NCBI RefSeq assembly: GCF_001510895.1
Contig: NZ_LPWA01000102.1
Span: forward strand, 51,122 to 115,121
Reading direction: 5' to 3'
DNA length: 64,000 bases
DNA from: Mesorhizobium loti
GTDB taxonomy: Bacteria; Pseudomonadota; Alphaproteobacteria; Rhizobiales; Rhizobiaceae
Of this stretch, positions 42,408-54,410 are shown piece after piece (the stretch's first letter is position 1; every line of letters begins with the position of its first letter). The notes under the pieces are model-generated. The model saw only the letters and a list, made by a program, of their open reading frames with translations. It made no database searches and had not been told where the DNA came from. The position numbers and the translations under genes were made by a program.

Positions 42408-44471
42408 ATGAGCACAAGCGACCAGCAGGCGTCACCGCCGCGCCTTGCCGTACCCGAATTGTTGATCGGCATCGGGCTTCTGGCCTGTGCCGGAGCCGTT
42501 GCCTGGCAGACCCTGGCGATCCCGGTATCGCCGCTCTATTCCAAGGTCGGTCCGACGGTCTTTCCGTATATCACCATGGCCGGGATGATCCTGCTGTCCC
42601 TGCTGCTCATCCTGGCCGCTGTTCGCGGCGGCTGGCAACCGGAGGAAGAGAAGGAAACGCCGACCGACCGGAAGGCGATGGGATTCGTGGTCGCCGGCCT
42701 CGTCGCCAACCTGCTCCTCATCCAGCCGCTCGGCTTCACCGCCGCCTCGGTGATCATGTTCGTGCTGGTCTGCTTCGGCTTTGGCAGCCGGCACCCGCTG
42801 CGCGATGCGCTGCTCGGCCTGGTCTTGGCGCTGGCGGCCTATTTCGGCTTCGCCAGGGCGCTCGGCGTCAACATCGGCGCGGGTTTCATCGAGAACCAGC
42901 TCAACGCGCTCATCAACGCCGTCATCGGATGGCGAGGAGCTGAGGCGATGGACACGCTCGGCTATCTCGCGCACGGATTTGCGGTCGCCTTCACGCCGAC
43001 CAATCTGTTGTGGTGCCTGCTCGGCACGACGCTCGGAACCGCGATCGGCGTGCTGCCCGGGCTCGGGCCGGCGCTGACCATCGCGCTGCTTTTGCCGATC
43101 ACCTACCAGGTGGCGCCGGAAGCCTCCTTCATCCTGTTCGCCGGCATCTATTACGGCGCCATGTATGGCGGCTCGACGACGTCCATCCTTCTCAACACGC
43201 CCGGCGAAAGCGCAACAATCGTCACCGCGCTCGAAGGCAACCGGATGGCGCGTTCGGGGCGCGGCGGCGCGGCGCTCGCTACCTCGGCAATAGGCTCGTT
43301 CGTAGCCGGCACCATCGGCACGCTGGGCGTCGCCTTCCTGGCGCCAATCGTGGTCAAGTTTGCGCTGGCTTTCGGACCGGCCGAGTATTTCTCGCTGATG
43401 GTGCTCGCCTTCATCACCGTGTCGGCAGTGCTCGGCTCGTCCTCGGTGCGGGGGCTGACCAGCCTGTTCGTCGGCTTCGTCATCGGCATGATCGGCGTCG
43501 ACCTGCAGACCGGGCAGCCGCGCTTCACCTTCGGCATGGGAGAATTGCTGGACGGCGTCGACGTCATCGTCGTCGCGGTCGGCCTCTTCGCGGTCGGCGA
43601 GACGCTCTACATGGCCTCGCGCCGCTATGCCGGCAAGGACGAGATCGTGCCGCTGAAAGGCTCGCTCTATATGACGGCCGCCGAATGGGCACGCTCGTGG
43701 AAGCCGTGGCTCAGGGGTGCCGCGATCGGCTTTCCGATCGGCGCGATGCCCGCCGGCGGCGCCGAGATCCCGACCTTCCTTTCCTATGCCATCGAAAAGA
43801 AGCTCTCCAAGCACAAGGAGGAGTTCGGCACGGTCGGCGCCATCGAGGGCGTGGCCGGACCGGAAGCCGCCAACAATGCGTCCGCCGCCGGCGTGCTGGT
43901 GCCGATGCTGACGCTCGGCCTGCCGACCTCGGCGACCGCCGCGATCATGCTCTCGGCCTTCCAGAGCTACGGCATCAATCCCGGGCCGCTGTTGTTGACG
44001 ACGCAGGCCAATCTCGTCTGGGGCCTGATTGCCAGCCTGTTCATCGCCAACGTCATCCTGGTCATCCTCAACCTGCCGCTGATCGGCCTTTGGGTGCGTT
44101 TGCTGAAAATCCCGGCGCCGCAGCTCTATGCCGGCATCCTGGTGTTCGCCACCGTCGGCACCTACGGCATCTCGCAGTCGCCGATCGACCTCGTCATCCT
44201 CTATCTGCTGGGGGCCGCCGGCTTCCTGATGCGGCGCTTCGATTTCCCGACGGCGCCCGTCATCATCGGCATGATCCTTGGGCCGCTCGCCGAAACGCAG
44301 TTCCGCCGGGCGATGACGATCGCCAATGGCGACTGGACCGTGTTCTACCGGCACCCGCTGTCGCTGACGCTTTTGACACTGGCCTTCATCGGTCTTGTCG
44401 GGCCGCATATCTGGGCCTGGATCGAGCACCGGCGCACGCGTGGGCCGGAGCATGTGCCTGGCGATGCCTGA
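42408..44471 (+). CDS. tctA: TctB-TctA fusion, membrane subunits of the tricarboxylate transporter
   Basis: As written, one 687-residue frame joins TctB (residues 1-180, four transmembrane segments, [36 protein letters not shown]) to TctA from [20 protein letters not shown] onward. TctA has [40 protein letters not shown] and [20 protein letters not shown]. TctA in relatives starts with this methionine (42948), and a GAGGAG lies just before it. One extra G at 42927-42928 would put TctB into a frame ending at TGA (about 42943). The fusion may therefore be an indel artefact, although fused TctBA proteins exist. Works with TctC. Confidence 0.85.
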   Translation: MSTSDQQASPPRLAVPELLIGIGLLACAGAVAWQTLAIPVSPLYSKVGPTVFPYITMAGMILLSLLLILAAVRGGWQPEEEKETPTDRKAMGFVVAGLVANLLLIQPLGFTAASVIMFVLVCFGFGSRHPLRDALLGLVLALAAYFGFARALGVNIGAGFIENQLNALINAVIGWRGAEAMDTLGYLAHGFAVAFTPTNLLWCLLGTTLGTAIGVLPGLGPALTIALLLPITYQVAPEASFILFAGIYYGAMYGGSTTSILLNTPGESATIVTALEGNRMARSGRGGAALATSAIGSFVAGTIGTLGVAFLAPIVVKFALAFGPAEYFSLMVLAFITVSAVLGSSSVRGLTSLFVGFVIGMIGVDLQTGQPRFTFGMGELLDGVDVIVVAVGLFAVGETLYMASRRYAGKDEIVPLKGSLYMTAAEWARSWKPWLRGAAIGFPIGAMPAGGAEIPTFLSYAIEKKLSKHKEEFGTVGAIEGVAGPEAANNASAAGVLVPMLTLGLPTSATAAIMLSAFQSYGINPGPLLLTTQANLVWGLIASLFIANVILVILNLPLIGLWVRLLKIPAPQLYAGILVFATVGTYGISQSPIDLVILYLLGAAGFLMRRFDFPTAPVIIGMILGPLAETQFRRAMTIANGDWTVFYRHPLSLTLLTLAFIGLVGPHIWAWIEHRRTRGPEHVPGDA

Positions 44472-44486
44472 TCGATTTGGAGCATC

Positions 44487-45671
44487 ATGACAGACCTGCT
44501 TGCCGGCATCCGCGTCCTCGACCTCACCAACGTGCTGGCCGGCCCTTACTGCGCCTACCAGCTGGCGCTGCTCGGCGCCGACGTCATCAAGGTCGAGGCG
44601 CCGCCGGGCGGCGATCTGGCGCGCCAGCTCGGCGCCTCGCCGCAACTCAACCAGGCCGGCATGGGCGCATCGTTCCTGGCGCAGAACGCCGGCAAACGAT
44701 CGGTCGTGCTCGATCTGAAGAAAGATGCTGATCGCGAGCGTTTCCTTGATCTCGTCGCCACGTCGGACGCGCTGGTCGAGAATTTCCGGCCGGGCGTCAT
44801 AGACCGGCTCGGCCTCGGCCATGAAAAGCTCAAGGAAGTCCGGCCGAGCCTCGTCTATTGCGCGATATCCGGATTCGGCCAGACCGGCCCGATGCGCGGC
44901 AATCCGGCCTATGACCAGATCATTCAGGGTCTGTCGGGAATCATGAGCATCACCGGCACGCCGGAGACCGCGCCGCTGCGTGTCGGCTATCCCGTCGCCG
45001 ACACGCTCGGGGGATTGGTCGGGGCCTTTGCGATTGCCGCCGCACTTGTCAGGCAGAGGACAAGCGGCGAGGGCGCCTTCCTCGACGTGTCGATGCTCGA
45101 ATGCACGCTGTCGGCGCTTGGCTGGCCGGTGTCGAACTACCTGACGGCCGGTGTCGAGCCGCAACCAATGGGCAACGAGAACATGACGGCGGCGCCCTCC
45201 GGCGCCTTCCGTACCGGCGAGGGGCTGCTCAACATCGCCGCCAACAAGCAGGAACAGTTCGTCACGCTGTGTGGGCTGATCGGCCGGCCTGAACTGGCGT
45301 CCGATCCGCGATTTGCCGAGCGCGAAACGCGCAAACAGAACAGGGCGGCGCTGAAGGGGCTGATCGAGGATGCGCTTGCCGGCGCTTCGGCCGCCGCCTG
45401 GGAAGAAAAGCTCAACCGCGCGGGCGTGCCGGCGGGGCGGGTGCTGACGATCCCTGAAGTGCTGGAGGAACGCCAGGTGACGGAGCGCGGCATGGCGACC
45501 CGCTTCCAGCATGTGCCCGGCATGGACAAGCCGCTGACGGTGGTGCGCGGCGGCTTCATGGTCGACGGCACGGCACCGGTGCCCGCCGGACCGCCGCCGC
45601 GGCTCGGCGAGCATATGGAGGAGGTTTTCGCAGCGTTGCCGGAACGCGACAAGACGAGGGCGCGGGCATGA
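44487..45671 (+). CDS. CaiB/BaiF family CoA-transferase (family III)
   Basis: Moves CoA from an acyl-CoA to a free carboxylate. The 394-residue protein has the family III features: LLAGIRVLDLTNVLAGPYCA, LALLGADVIKVEAPPGGDLA, GKRSVVLDLKKDADRERFLD, VENFRPGVIDRLGLGHEKLK and the catalytic-Asp region MRGNPAYDQIIQGLSGIMSI. It directly follows the transporter genes and overlaps the lyase gene by ATGA. Together they probably activate an imported carboxylate to its CoA ester and cleave it. Donor CoA and substrate are unknown. Confidence 0.9.
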   Translation: MTDLLAGIRVLDLTNVLAGPYCAYQLALLGADVIKVEAPPGGDLARQLGASPQLNQAGMGASFLAQNAGKRSVVLDLKKDADRERFLDLVATSDALVENFRPGVIDRLGLGHEKLKEVRPSLVYCAISGFGQTGPMRGNPAYDQIIQGLSGIMSITGTPETAPLRVGYPVADTLGGLVGAFAIAAALVRQRTSGEGAFLDVSMLECTLSALGWPVSNYLTAGVEPQPMGNENMTAAPSGAFRTGEGLLNIAANKQEQFVTLCGLIGRPELASDPRFAERETRKQNRAALKGLIEDALAGASAAAWEEKLNRAGVPAGRVLTIPEVLEERQVTERGMATRFQHVPGMDKPLTVVRGGFMVDGTAPVPAGPPPRLGEHMEEVFAALPERDKTRARA

Positions 45672-46510
45672 GCGGGGCGGAGAAAAAGACCGGGCGCGAG
45701 CGCGGCGAGGAATGGTGGCAGACCGGCATCATCGAGATGCGCCCCGGCGTCATCCGGCTGCGCGGCTACGAGATCCAGGACCTGATCGGCCGCGTCAGCT
45801 TTCCGGCGATGATCTGGTTGATGCTGCGCGGCGAATTGCCGAGTGAAGAGCGGGCGGAACTGCTCGGCATCGCTCTGGGGGCCGCCGTCGACCATGGGCC
45901 GCAGGCGCCGTCGATCGCCATCGCGCGCATGGCCGCCACCTGCGGCGTCGGCGTCAACAGCGCCATGGCCTCCGCCATCAATGTGTTGGGCGACGTGCAT
46001 GGCGGCGCCGGCGAGCAGGCGCTTTCCTTTTATGGCGATATCGCCGCAGCGATGGATGGCGGCGCAAGCCTTGCGGAAGCAGTGTCGGCGCGGCTCGACC
46101 GTTTCTTCGCCGAGGAAAAAGGGTATGTGCCGGGCCTCGGCCACCGCTTCCATCCGGTCGACCCGCGCGCGCCGCGCCTCGTCGAACTGACGCGCGATTG
46201 CGCCGCGCGCGGCGTGATCAGCGGCCGCTTCGCCGACATAGCCGAGGCGATCGAGGCGGAGGTGGCCAAGCGCAAGGGCAAGACGATCCCGCTCAACATC
46301 GACGGCGCCACCGCGGTCATCTATGGCGAGCTCGGTTTTCCGCCGCCGCTGACGCGCGGCCTGTTCGTGCTGTCGCGCTCGGTCGGCATCCTGGCGCATG
46401 CCTGGGAGCAGTCGCAGGAGAGCGACCGCAACAAGGGGCCGCTGCCCCGGGAATGGCTGTGGGCCTATACCGGAACGCCGGTAAGGCCTTTTCCGGACGA
46501 CTCCGAATAG
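45668..46510 (+). CDS. Citryl-CoA lyase (citrate synthase-like)
   Basis: A 280-residue short member of the citrate synthase superfamily, the size of stand-alone citryl-CoA lyases. The equivalents of the catalytic His, His and Asp are in DVHGGAGEQALSFYGDIAAA, GLGHRFHPVDPRAPRLVEL and PLNIDGATAVIYGELGFPPP. Such enzymes split citryl-CoA or related 3-hydroxy-acyl-CoA esters into acetyl-CoA and an oxo-acid. With the CoA-transferase upstream it forms an activation-cleavage pair for an imported tri- or dicarboxylate. It is the last gene of the operon and ends 10 bp from the convergent NUDIX gene. Confidence 0.85.
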   Translation: MSGAEKKTGRERGEEWWQTGIIEMRPGVIRLRGYEIQDLIGRVSFPAMIWLMLRGELPSEERAELLGIALGAAVDHGPQAPSIAIARMAATCGVGVNSAMASAINVLGDVHGGAGEQALSFYGDIAAAMDGGASLAEAVSARLDRFFAEEKGYVPGLGHRFHPVDPRAPRLVELTRDCAARGVISGRFADIAEAIEAEVAKRKGKTIPLNIDGATAVIYGELGFPPPLTRGLFVLSRSVGILAHAWEQSQESDRNKGPLPREWLWAYTGTPVRPFPDDSE

Positions 46511-46520
46511 GGAAATCTTG

Positions 46521-46987
46521 TCAGGTCGGAACAGCTGCCGGGATCGTCAAATCCCTGAGCAGCGTCGACAGCTCCGGTTCGTCGATGAGCAGAGCCGCAT
46601 CGGCCGCCGGCAGCCAGGCGCGTTGCCGGTTCGCTGCTTCCCGCCAGTCGGCCATCTCCTCGGTGACCTCGAGCAGGTAGACGATCACGTCGACACGGAC
46701 GAAACGGTCGGTCATGCGTTTCCAATAGGAATAGGTGCCGGCAGGCTGCTTGAGCGCCTTGCCCAGCACGCCGGCCTCTTCCTGGGCCTCGATCATGGCT
46801 GCCTTGCGCCCGCTTTTGCCCTTCATCGGCCAGCCCTTGGGCACAATGAAGCGCCTGGTCGTGCGCGAGGTGACCAACAATACTTCGAGCTGCCGCCCTC
46901 GCTCACACGAAAGGGAATGGCCGCCACCTGGCGGATCCGCTCCCCTTTCTTTGCCCTGCGTACCGCTTTCTTTTTGGCTGTTGCCAT
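46521..46987 (-). CDS. NUDIX hydrolase (frameshifted)
   Basis: A NUDIX protein of about 155 residues. Frame 1 gives MATAKKKAVRRAKKGERIRQ and VAAIPFRVSEGG; after one missing base at 46892-46894 (GGCAG for GGCCAG) frame 2 continues QLEVLLVTSRTTRRFIVPKG. The NUDIX box is WPMKGKSGRKAAMIEAQEEAG, close to the Gx5Ex7REUxEE pattern but with A in place of R before EAQEE, as in the DIPP (diadenosine/diphosphoinositol polyphosphate) branch. Catalytic glutamates are present. Substrate is unknown. Confidence 0.82.
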
Positions 46988-47135
46988 CCCAAAATCCAAT
47001 GAGAGCAGCATCCGCGCCGCGCGTTTTCAAGCGCACGGCAAAAATCCTGCCCTTGCAAACCCCAAAACCGTCACCCTTGCAATCCCGGCTTTCGCCAGCA
47101 AGTAAGTCGGCTAATAAACCGAAAAAAGCCGGATG

Positions 47136-47450
47136 TCAGCGGCAAACCCGCGAAATCGTGGTGCCGATCACCTGGGACTGGCAATTCTGCTTGACGATCG
47201 GCACTTCGGGGCGAGGCTTCGGCACGACCTGCCGGTCCTGCTCGCGATAAAACTGCTGCTGTTGCTGGAACTGCTGCCGCTGCAGCTGGTTCCGCAGCGT
47301 CTGCAGTTCGTTCTGCTGGATCAGGGCACTACGGTTTGTCGGGACGACGACCTGCGCCGAAGCGCAAGAGGGCGCGCCCAAAAGGGCGGCAGCCGCAAGA
47401 GCTGCCGATAGCAAAACCGCCGATAAGCGAGGATGCGCCATCGCTTCCAT
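47136..47450 (-). CDS. Exported glutamine-rich protein, unknown function
   Basis: A 104-residue precursor with a signal peptide (MEAMAHPRLSAVLLSAALAA then ALLGAPSCASAQ, cut at about 34) and a mature part dominated by Gln/Arg: LIQQNELQTLRNQLQRQQFQ, QQQQFYREQDRQVVPKPRPE, VPIVKQNCQSQVIGTTISRV CR. The Gln stretch is probably a coiled coil. Two C-terminal cysteines could form a disulfide in the periplasm. I do not recognise a family. Start uncertain by three codons. Confidence 0.7.
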   Translation of the reverse strand: MEAMAHPRLSAVLLSAALAAAALLGAPSCASAQVVVPTNRSALIQQNELQTLRNQLQRQQFQQQQQFYREQDRQVVPKPRPEVPIVKQNCQSQVIGTTISRVCR

Positions 47451-47648
47451 CCCGTGAAAAACAGAACCTTGCGGTAATATAGGGTGTTTGTCCGGATGTG
47501 CCATGGTCCAGGGCAAATGCATGCGGTTAGCTGATCGATTGTCGTGCCAAAGAAAATCTGGCTGGTGACTCAGCATTGCACTTGACGGCAGCGGTGGGTT
47601 CACCGCTCTATCGCGCGGGCCGGACGGGGTCAGGTGAAGAGAGATTCC

Positions 47649-48235
47649 ATGATGAGAAACAGCTCCAAGTTGTTCGTCGCAATGCTGGCTGTTGCCGGGG
47701 TCGCAGGCCTGCCGGCGCTCGCCGCGCAGAACAAGGTGCGCCGGCGGCCAGGCAGCCCGCCGCCGCCGCAGCCAAGCCGCAGCTGCCGGGCGGCGCCTCG
47801 GCACTTTCGGAAACGCATGGCGACTGGACCGTCAACTGCCAGGTCACCGGCACGAACAAGCTGTGCAGCCTGTCGCACCAGCAGTTCAACAAGCAGAGCG
47901 GGCAGCGGCTGCTGGCGATCGAATTGACGACCAAGACCGGCCAGGACGCCATGGGCACACTGGCGCTGCCCTTCGGGCTGGCTTTGGCCAACGGCATCTC
48001 GCTCGAAGTCGACGACAAGAAGCTGGAAGGGACCTTGCAGTTCAACACCTGCCAGGCCGTGGGCTGCCTGGTGCCGGTGGCGTTCGATGCCGAAACCGCC
48101 TCACTGCTGCAGAACAGCACCACGTTGAAAATCAACGCCACGGCGGCGGACACGATGCAGCCGGTCGCCTTCACCATCTCGCTCAATGGATTCGCCAGCG
48201 CGCTCGCCAGGACGGCTGACCTGTCGGCGGACTGA
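47649..48235 (+). CDS. Invasion-associated locus B (IalB) family protein (frameshifted)
   Basis: A periplasmic protein of about 195 residues of the IalB family, named for a Bartonella virulence gene; its molecular role is unknown. The signal peptide is MMRNSSKLFVAMLAVAGVAG and LPALAAQNKV. One G is missing at 47738 (GTGCGCC for GTGGCGCC). The other frame then continues APAARQPAAAAAKPQLPGGA and reaches the family core ETHGDWTVNCQVTGTNKLCS, FNTCQAVGCLVPVAFDAETA. Four cysteines in two pairs fit the family's disulfides. Single gene. Confidence 0.83.
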
Positions 48236-48271
48236 CCGGCAGAAGCGAGGACGGTCGTCTCCTGTTCGGCT

Positions 48272-48964
48272 CTAATCCACCTCGCGCAGACGATAGCCAA
48301 CCCCGGTCTCGGTGATGATGTAGCGCGGCTGGTCCGGCGTCTTCTCGATCTTCTGCCGCAATTGGCGGACATAGACCCTAAGATACTGGACGTCGGTGGA
48401 ATCGTTCCAGATCTGCTTCATCAGGAACTGGTGAGTGAGCACCTTACCGGCATATTGCACGAGCATGCGCAGGATGTCGTATTCCTTGGGCGACAGTTTT
48501 ACTTCCTTGCCCTCGACCTTGACGATGCGTTTCACCAGGTCGACAGAGAGGTCGCCGGTCTGGAATACCGGCTTTTCGCCCTGCTGCTGGAACTTGTGGC
48601 GCAGCGCCACGCGGATGCGGGCGACCAGCTCGTTCATGCCGAAGGGTTTTGCCACATAGTCATCGGCGCCGAGCTCGAGCGCCGAGACAATGCCGGCCTC
48701 GTCGGTGCGGCTCGACAAGATGACGACCGGAATGTCGAGGCCGTCGCCGCGCCATTTGCCGAGCAATTCGAGGCCGCTCATGCCGGGCAGGCCAAGGTCG
48801 AGCAGGATCAGGTCGGGCCGTTCCGTCTGCAAGAGCTCGATCGCGGCCTTGGCATTTGGCGCCTCCGATATGGCATAACCCTGGCTGCCGAGGCCGACGC
48901 GAAGCAGCTTGCGGATCGGCGGCTCGTCGTCGACGACCAGGATGCTGACGTTCGGACTGGTCAT
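48272..48964 (-). CDS. kdpE: Response regulator KdpE
   Basis: Activates kdp operon transcription when phosphorylated by KdpD. The 230-residue OmpR-family protein has a receiver domain (VSILVVDDEPPIRKLLRVGL, DLILLDLGLPGMSGLELLGK with Asp at about 56, AKPFGMNEL) and a winged-helix DNA-binding domain (KLSPKEYDILRMLVQYAGKV, SDVQYLRVYVRQLRQKIE-type motif, ETGVGYRLRE). It overlaps the kdpD stop by ATGA and is the last gene of the kdp operon. Confidence 0.95.
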   Translation of the reverse strand: MTSPNVSILVVDDEPPIRKLLRVGLGSQGYAISEAPNAKAAIELLQTERPDLILLDLGLPGMSGLELLGKWRGDGLDIPVVILSSRTDEAGIVSALELGADDYVAKPFGMNELVARIRVALRHKFQQQGEKPVFQTGDLSVDLVKRIVKVEGKEVKLSPKEYDILRMLVQYAGKVLTHQFLMKQIWNDSTDVQYLRVYVRQLRQKIEKTPDQPRYIITETGVGYRLREVD

Positions 48965-51684
48965 GCAGCGTCATCCGTTTTGGCGACGGTCAGGTTCGGA
49001 GTTGCTTCCGGCACGGGCATGCGGATGGTGAAGATCGCGCCCGGCCGGTCGGTCCGGTTAGCCGCCGAGATCGCGCCGCCCATGGCCTCGATGAAGCCGC
49101 GGCTGATCGACAGGCCGAGGCCCGTGCCGGCGCGGACCTGATCGCGCTTGCGCACGCGGTAGAAGGTGTCGAAGATCCGTTCCAGGTCGCCGGGCGGAAT
49201 GCCCGGCCCCTCATCCATGACCTGCAGGATGACGGACCCATTGTCGAGCCAGCCTTGCAGGCGGATGGTCGAGTCCGGCGGCGCATATTTCGCGGCATTG
49301 TCGAGAAGGTTGAACAGCGCCTGCTCGAACAGGACAGGGTCGAGGCGCAGCATCGGCAGGTCCGGCGGAATGTCGGTGTCGATCCGGTGCTCACCGGTGA
49401 TCTTTCGAGCTCGATCGAGCGCCGAGCCGACGATGTCGCCGACATAATGGAAAGCGTAGTTCGGCTCCATGGCGCCGGACTCGATCTTGGTCATGTCGAG
49501 CAGGTTGGCGATGAAGCGGTTCAGCCGCTCCGACTCATCGACCACGGTCGACAGAAGGTCCGCGCGGTCCTTTTCGGGAAGGGCGGCCGCATATTCCCGC
49601 AGCGTGCCGGCGGCGCCCATGATGGCGGCAAGCGGCGTCTTCAGGTCATGCGAGATCGAGGTGAGTAGCGCCGTCCGCAGCCGGTCCGCTTCCGCCGCCA
49701 GCCTGGCGCGGTCGACATCGGCGACAAGCTGGATGCGCTCGATGGCGACCGCCGCCTGGTCGGCAAGCGCGTCGAGAAGACGCTGCTGTTCGGGCGTCAG
49801 CAACGGTCCCTGCTTGTCGTTGTCGAGGCCGACGACACCGACGGCAGTGCGCCCCGTCCGTAAGGGGAGATAGAGGCGTTTCGCGCCGGGAAGCGTATCG
49901 GCGCCACGGCCGGCCGGGCGGTCATGCTCCCAAGCCCAGCGGGCCGCCGCGATGTCGGCCTCGGCCAGCGTGTCGTCCGGCGGGTAGCCGGCCTTGACGG
50001 TGATCGTGCCGTTCTCGGGCAGAAGCAGCACCACGCGCACTTTCAGCATCGAGGCGATCTGGAAGGCTGTGGCCCATAGCACGTCGTCGAGCGTGCCAGC
50101 GCCGGCGAGCTTTTTCGAGAAGGAATAGATGTCCTCGGTTGCCCGCGCGCGTGAGCGTGCCGCAACCGCCTGGCGCTGCACGCGGGCGGTCAGATTGCTG
50201 GCGATGACGGCGACGACGAGGAAGACGGCAAAGGCAACGATGCTCTCCGGGTCCCTGATCGTCAGCGTGTAGCGCGGCTCGAGGAAGAAAAAGTTGAAGG
50301 CGAGCGCGCTCAGGAAACAAGCGTAGAGCGCCGGCCAGAGCCCGAACGTCACCGCCGCTGTCAGCACGGCCAGCAGCAGGACGCTGGCAAGATTGCGGAC
50401 ATCGAGGAACTGATCGAGGATCGAGCTGACGGCCAGCGCGCCGGCGACATAGGCAGTGGAGAACAGATAGGGCCAGATTTGGAAGGGCTTCTGCTCGGCC
50501 GCGGCCTTCACCCTCGCGGCCGGCGTCTGTGCGTCGCGTTCGGTTCCCGAAATGACATGGACGCTGATGTCGCCGGCATTGCGGATCAGATCATAGGTGA
50601 GCGACCCTTCGATCAGTTCCCGCCAGCGCGAGCGGGTCGGCCTGCCGATGACGATATGGGTGAAGTTGTTCGCCGTCGCGTGGCGCACGATGTCCTGGGC
50701 GACGTTCTGGCCGGGGATCGTCGCCACCTCGGCGCCGAGCTGCTCGGCAAGGCGCAGGTTCTTAGCCAGCCGGTCCTTGTCCTCCTCAGACATTCCGGCA
50801 AGGCGAGGTGTGTCGACGTGAAGCGCCGTCCAGGGGGCGCGCAGCCGATCGGCCAGCCGGCGCGCGTAACGGATCCGGGCGGCGCCGCCGGGACGCGAGT
50901 CGACGCAGACGAGGACGCGTTCGCCGGCAGCCCACGGTCCGGGAATGGCGTGGGACTGCATGTGGTTGAGCAACTGCTCGTCGACGCGCTGGGCGGTGCG
51001 CCTCAGCGCCAGCTCGCGCAGCGCCGTCAGATTGCCCGGCGAAAAATAATTCTCGATCGCACGCTGCGCGGTGTTGGGGAAATAGACCTTGCCTTCCTGC
51101 AGCCGCTGGATCAGGTCGTTGGGGGTGAGGTCGATGACCTCGATGTCGTCGGCCTGGTCTATGATGGAATCGGGAACGGTTTCACGCACGCGAACGCGGG
51201 TGATCTGCGCCACGACGTCGTTCAGGCTCTCGACATGCTGGATGTTGAGCGTGGTGTAGACGTCGATGCCTTGCGACAGGATTTCCTGGACATCGAGGTA
51301 GCGCTTGGGATGGCGGCTGCCGGGCGCGTTGGTGTGGGCGAGCTCATCGACCAGGACCAGCGTCGGGCGTCGCTTCAGGATGGCGTCGATATCCATCTCG
51401 TCGAGGGTGCGGCCTCTATACTCGACCTGGCGGCGCGGGATCGCCTCATAGCCGTCGACCAGCGCCTGGGTCTCCTTGCGGCCATGCGTCTCGACGACGC
51501 CGATGACGACGTCGATGCCGTCGGCGCGGCGGGCGCGGCCCGCCATCAGCATCTCGTAGGTCTTGCCGACGCCGGGCGCGGCGCCGAGGAAGATGCGCAG
51601 ACGGCCGCGACCCTCGCGCTCGGCATGCTCCAGAAGCGCGTCGGGAGAAGGTCTGTTCTCGAGTTTGGTCCTGTCGTCCGGCAT
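48961..51684 (-). CDS. kdpD: Osmosensitive K+ channel sensor kinase KdpD
   Basis: Membrane sensor kinase that reads K+ limitation and phosphorylates KdpE. The 907-residue protein has the KdpD N-terminal ATP-binding domain (IFLGAAPGVGKTYEMLMAGR, VVIGVVETHGRKETQAL), a universal-stress-protein-like domain (ERVLVCVDSRPGGAARIRYA), four transmembrane helices (about 400-500), a GAF-type domain and the kinase core. The phospho-acceptor lies in TSISHDLKTPLAAIMGAAGT, followed by GTGLGLSISRGFIEAMGG. The start could be the TTG nine bases upstream. PtsN, also encoded in this window, is a known KdpD partner elsewhere. Confidence 0.95.
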   Translation of the reverse strand: MPDDRTKLENRPSPDALLEHAEREGRGRLRIFLGAAPGVGKTYEMLMAGRARRADGIDVVIGVVETHGRKETQALVDGYEAIPRRQVEYRGRTLDEMDIDAILKRRPTLVLVDELAHTNAPGSRHPKRYLDVQEILSQGIDVYTTLNIQHVESLNDVVAQITRVRVRETVPDSIIDQADDIEVIDLTPNDLIQRLQEGKVYFPNTAQRAIENYFSPGNLTALRELALRRTAQRVDEQLLNHMQSHAIPGPWAAGERVLVCVDSRPGGAARIRYARRLADRLRAPWTALHVDTPRLAGMSEEDKDRLAKNLRLAEQLGAEVATIPGQNVAQDIVRHATANNFTHIVIGRPTRSRWRELIEGSLTYDLIRNAGDISVHVISGTERDAQTPAARVKAAAEQKPFQIWPYLFSTAYVAGALAVSSILDQFLDVRNLASVLLLAVLTAAVTFGLWPALYACFLSALAFNFFFLEPRYTLTIRDPESIVAFAVFLVVAVIASNLTARVQRQAVAARSRARATEDIYSFSKKLAGAGTLDDVLWATAFQIASMLKVRVVLLLPENGTITVKAGYPPDDTLAEADIAAARWAWEHDRPAGRGADTLPGAKRLYLPLRTGRTAVGVVGLDNDKQGPLLTPEQQRLLDALADQAAVAIERIQLVADVDRARLAAEADRLRTALLTSISHDLKTPLAAIMGAAGTLREYAAALPEKDRADLLSTVVDESERLNRFIANLLDMTKIESGAMEPNYAFHYVGDIVGSALDRARKITGEHRIDTDIPPDLPMLRLDPVLFEQALFNLLDNAAKYAPPDSTIRLQGWLDNGSVILQVMDEGPGIPPGDLERIFDTFYRVRKRDQVRAGTGLGLSISRGFIEAMGGAISAANRTDRPGAIFTIRMPVPEATPNLTVAKTDDAA

Positions 51685-51739
51685 CAGGTCCAATCATGAA
51701 TTGCGCCGGGGATCGTGTCGATCCCCGGCGCGGTGCAGA

Positions 51740-52303
51740 TTACTTCAGGTCGTCCAGCGCGAGGTTGAGGGCGAGCACATTGACCACCGGCTCGCCCATG
51801 AAGCCCAGCTCGCGCGCCTCGACATGGCCGTCGACGAGCGACTTCACCTTGGCTTCATCGATGCCCCTGGCCTTGGCAACCCGCGGCACCTGGAAATAGG
51901 CATCTTCCGGGCTGATGTCAGGGTCGAGACCGCTGCCCGAGGTGGTGACAAGGCCCATCGGCACCGGCGCGTTCGGGTTTTCCGCCTTCAGCTTCTCGGC
52001 GTCGCCCTTGATGCGCTCGATCAGCTTCGGATTGGTCGGGCCGAGATTGGCGCCGCTGGAGGAGGCGGCGTTGTAGCCGTCGCCGGCCGCCGACGGCCTG
52101 CCATGGAAATAGCGGTCGCCGGTGAAAGCCTGGCCGATCAGCTCGGAGCCGATGACCTTGCCGTCCTTTTCGATCAGGCTGCCATTGGCCTGCTTGGGGA
52201 ACAGCGCCTGCGCGATGCCGGTCATGCCGATTGGATAGATGAGGCCGGTAAGCACCGTGAAGAAGACGATCATGACAAAAGCGGGTCTGAGTTGCTTGAG
52301 CAT
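51740..52303 (-). CDS. kdpC: Potassium-transporting ATPase subunit C
   Basis: Stabilises the KdpFABC complex and is thought to raise ATP affinity of KdpB. The 187-residue protein has one N-terminal transmembrane helix ([20 protein letters not shown]), then KdpC motifs [20 protein letters not shown] and [20 protein letters not shown], and [20 protein letters not shown] with [20 protein letters not shown]. It starts 11 bases after kdpB and ends 55 bp before kdpD. Confidence 0.95.
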   Translation of the reverse strand: MLKQLRPAFVMIVFFTVLTGLIYPIGMTGIAQALFPKQANGSLIEKDGKVIGSELIGQAFTGDRYFHGRPSAAGDGYNAASSSGANLGPTNPKLIERIKGDAEKLKAENPNAPVPMGLVTTSGSGLDPDISPEDAYFQVPRVAKARGIDEAKVKSLVDGHVEARELGFMGEPVVNVLALNLALDDLK

Positions 52304-52314
52304 CGGAGTGATCC

Positions 52315-54406
<2,092 letters not shown>

Positions 54407-54410
<4 letters not shown>

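Noticed and set aside
43010..44731. Open frame of 573 codons on the plus strand, other frame
   Set aside because: It overlaps tctA in a different frame and has no recognisable domain.
42432..45614. Open frame of more than 1000 codons on the minus strand
   Set aside because: It is antisense to tctB/tctA and the CoA-transferase, is rich in Arg, Gly, Asp and His as expected from reverse reading of GC-rich genes, and shows no domain.
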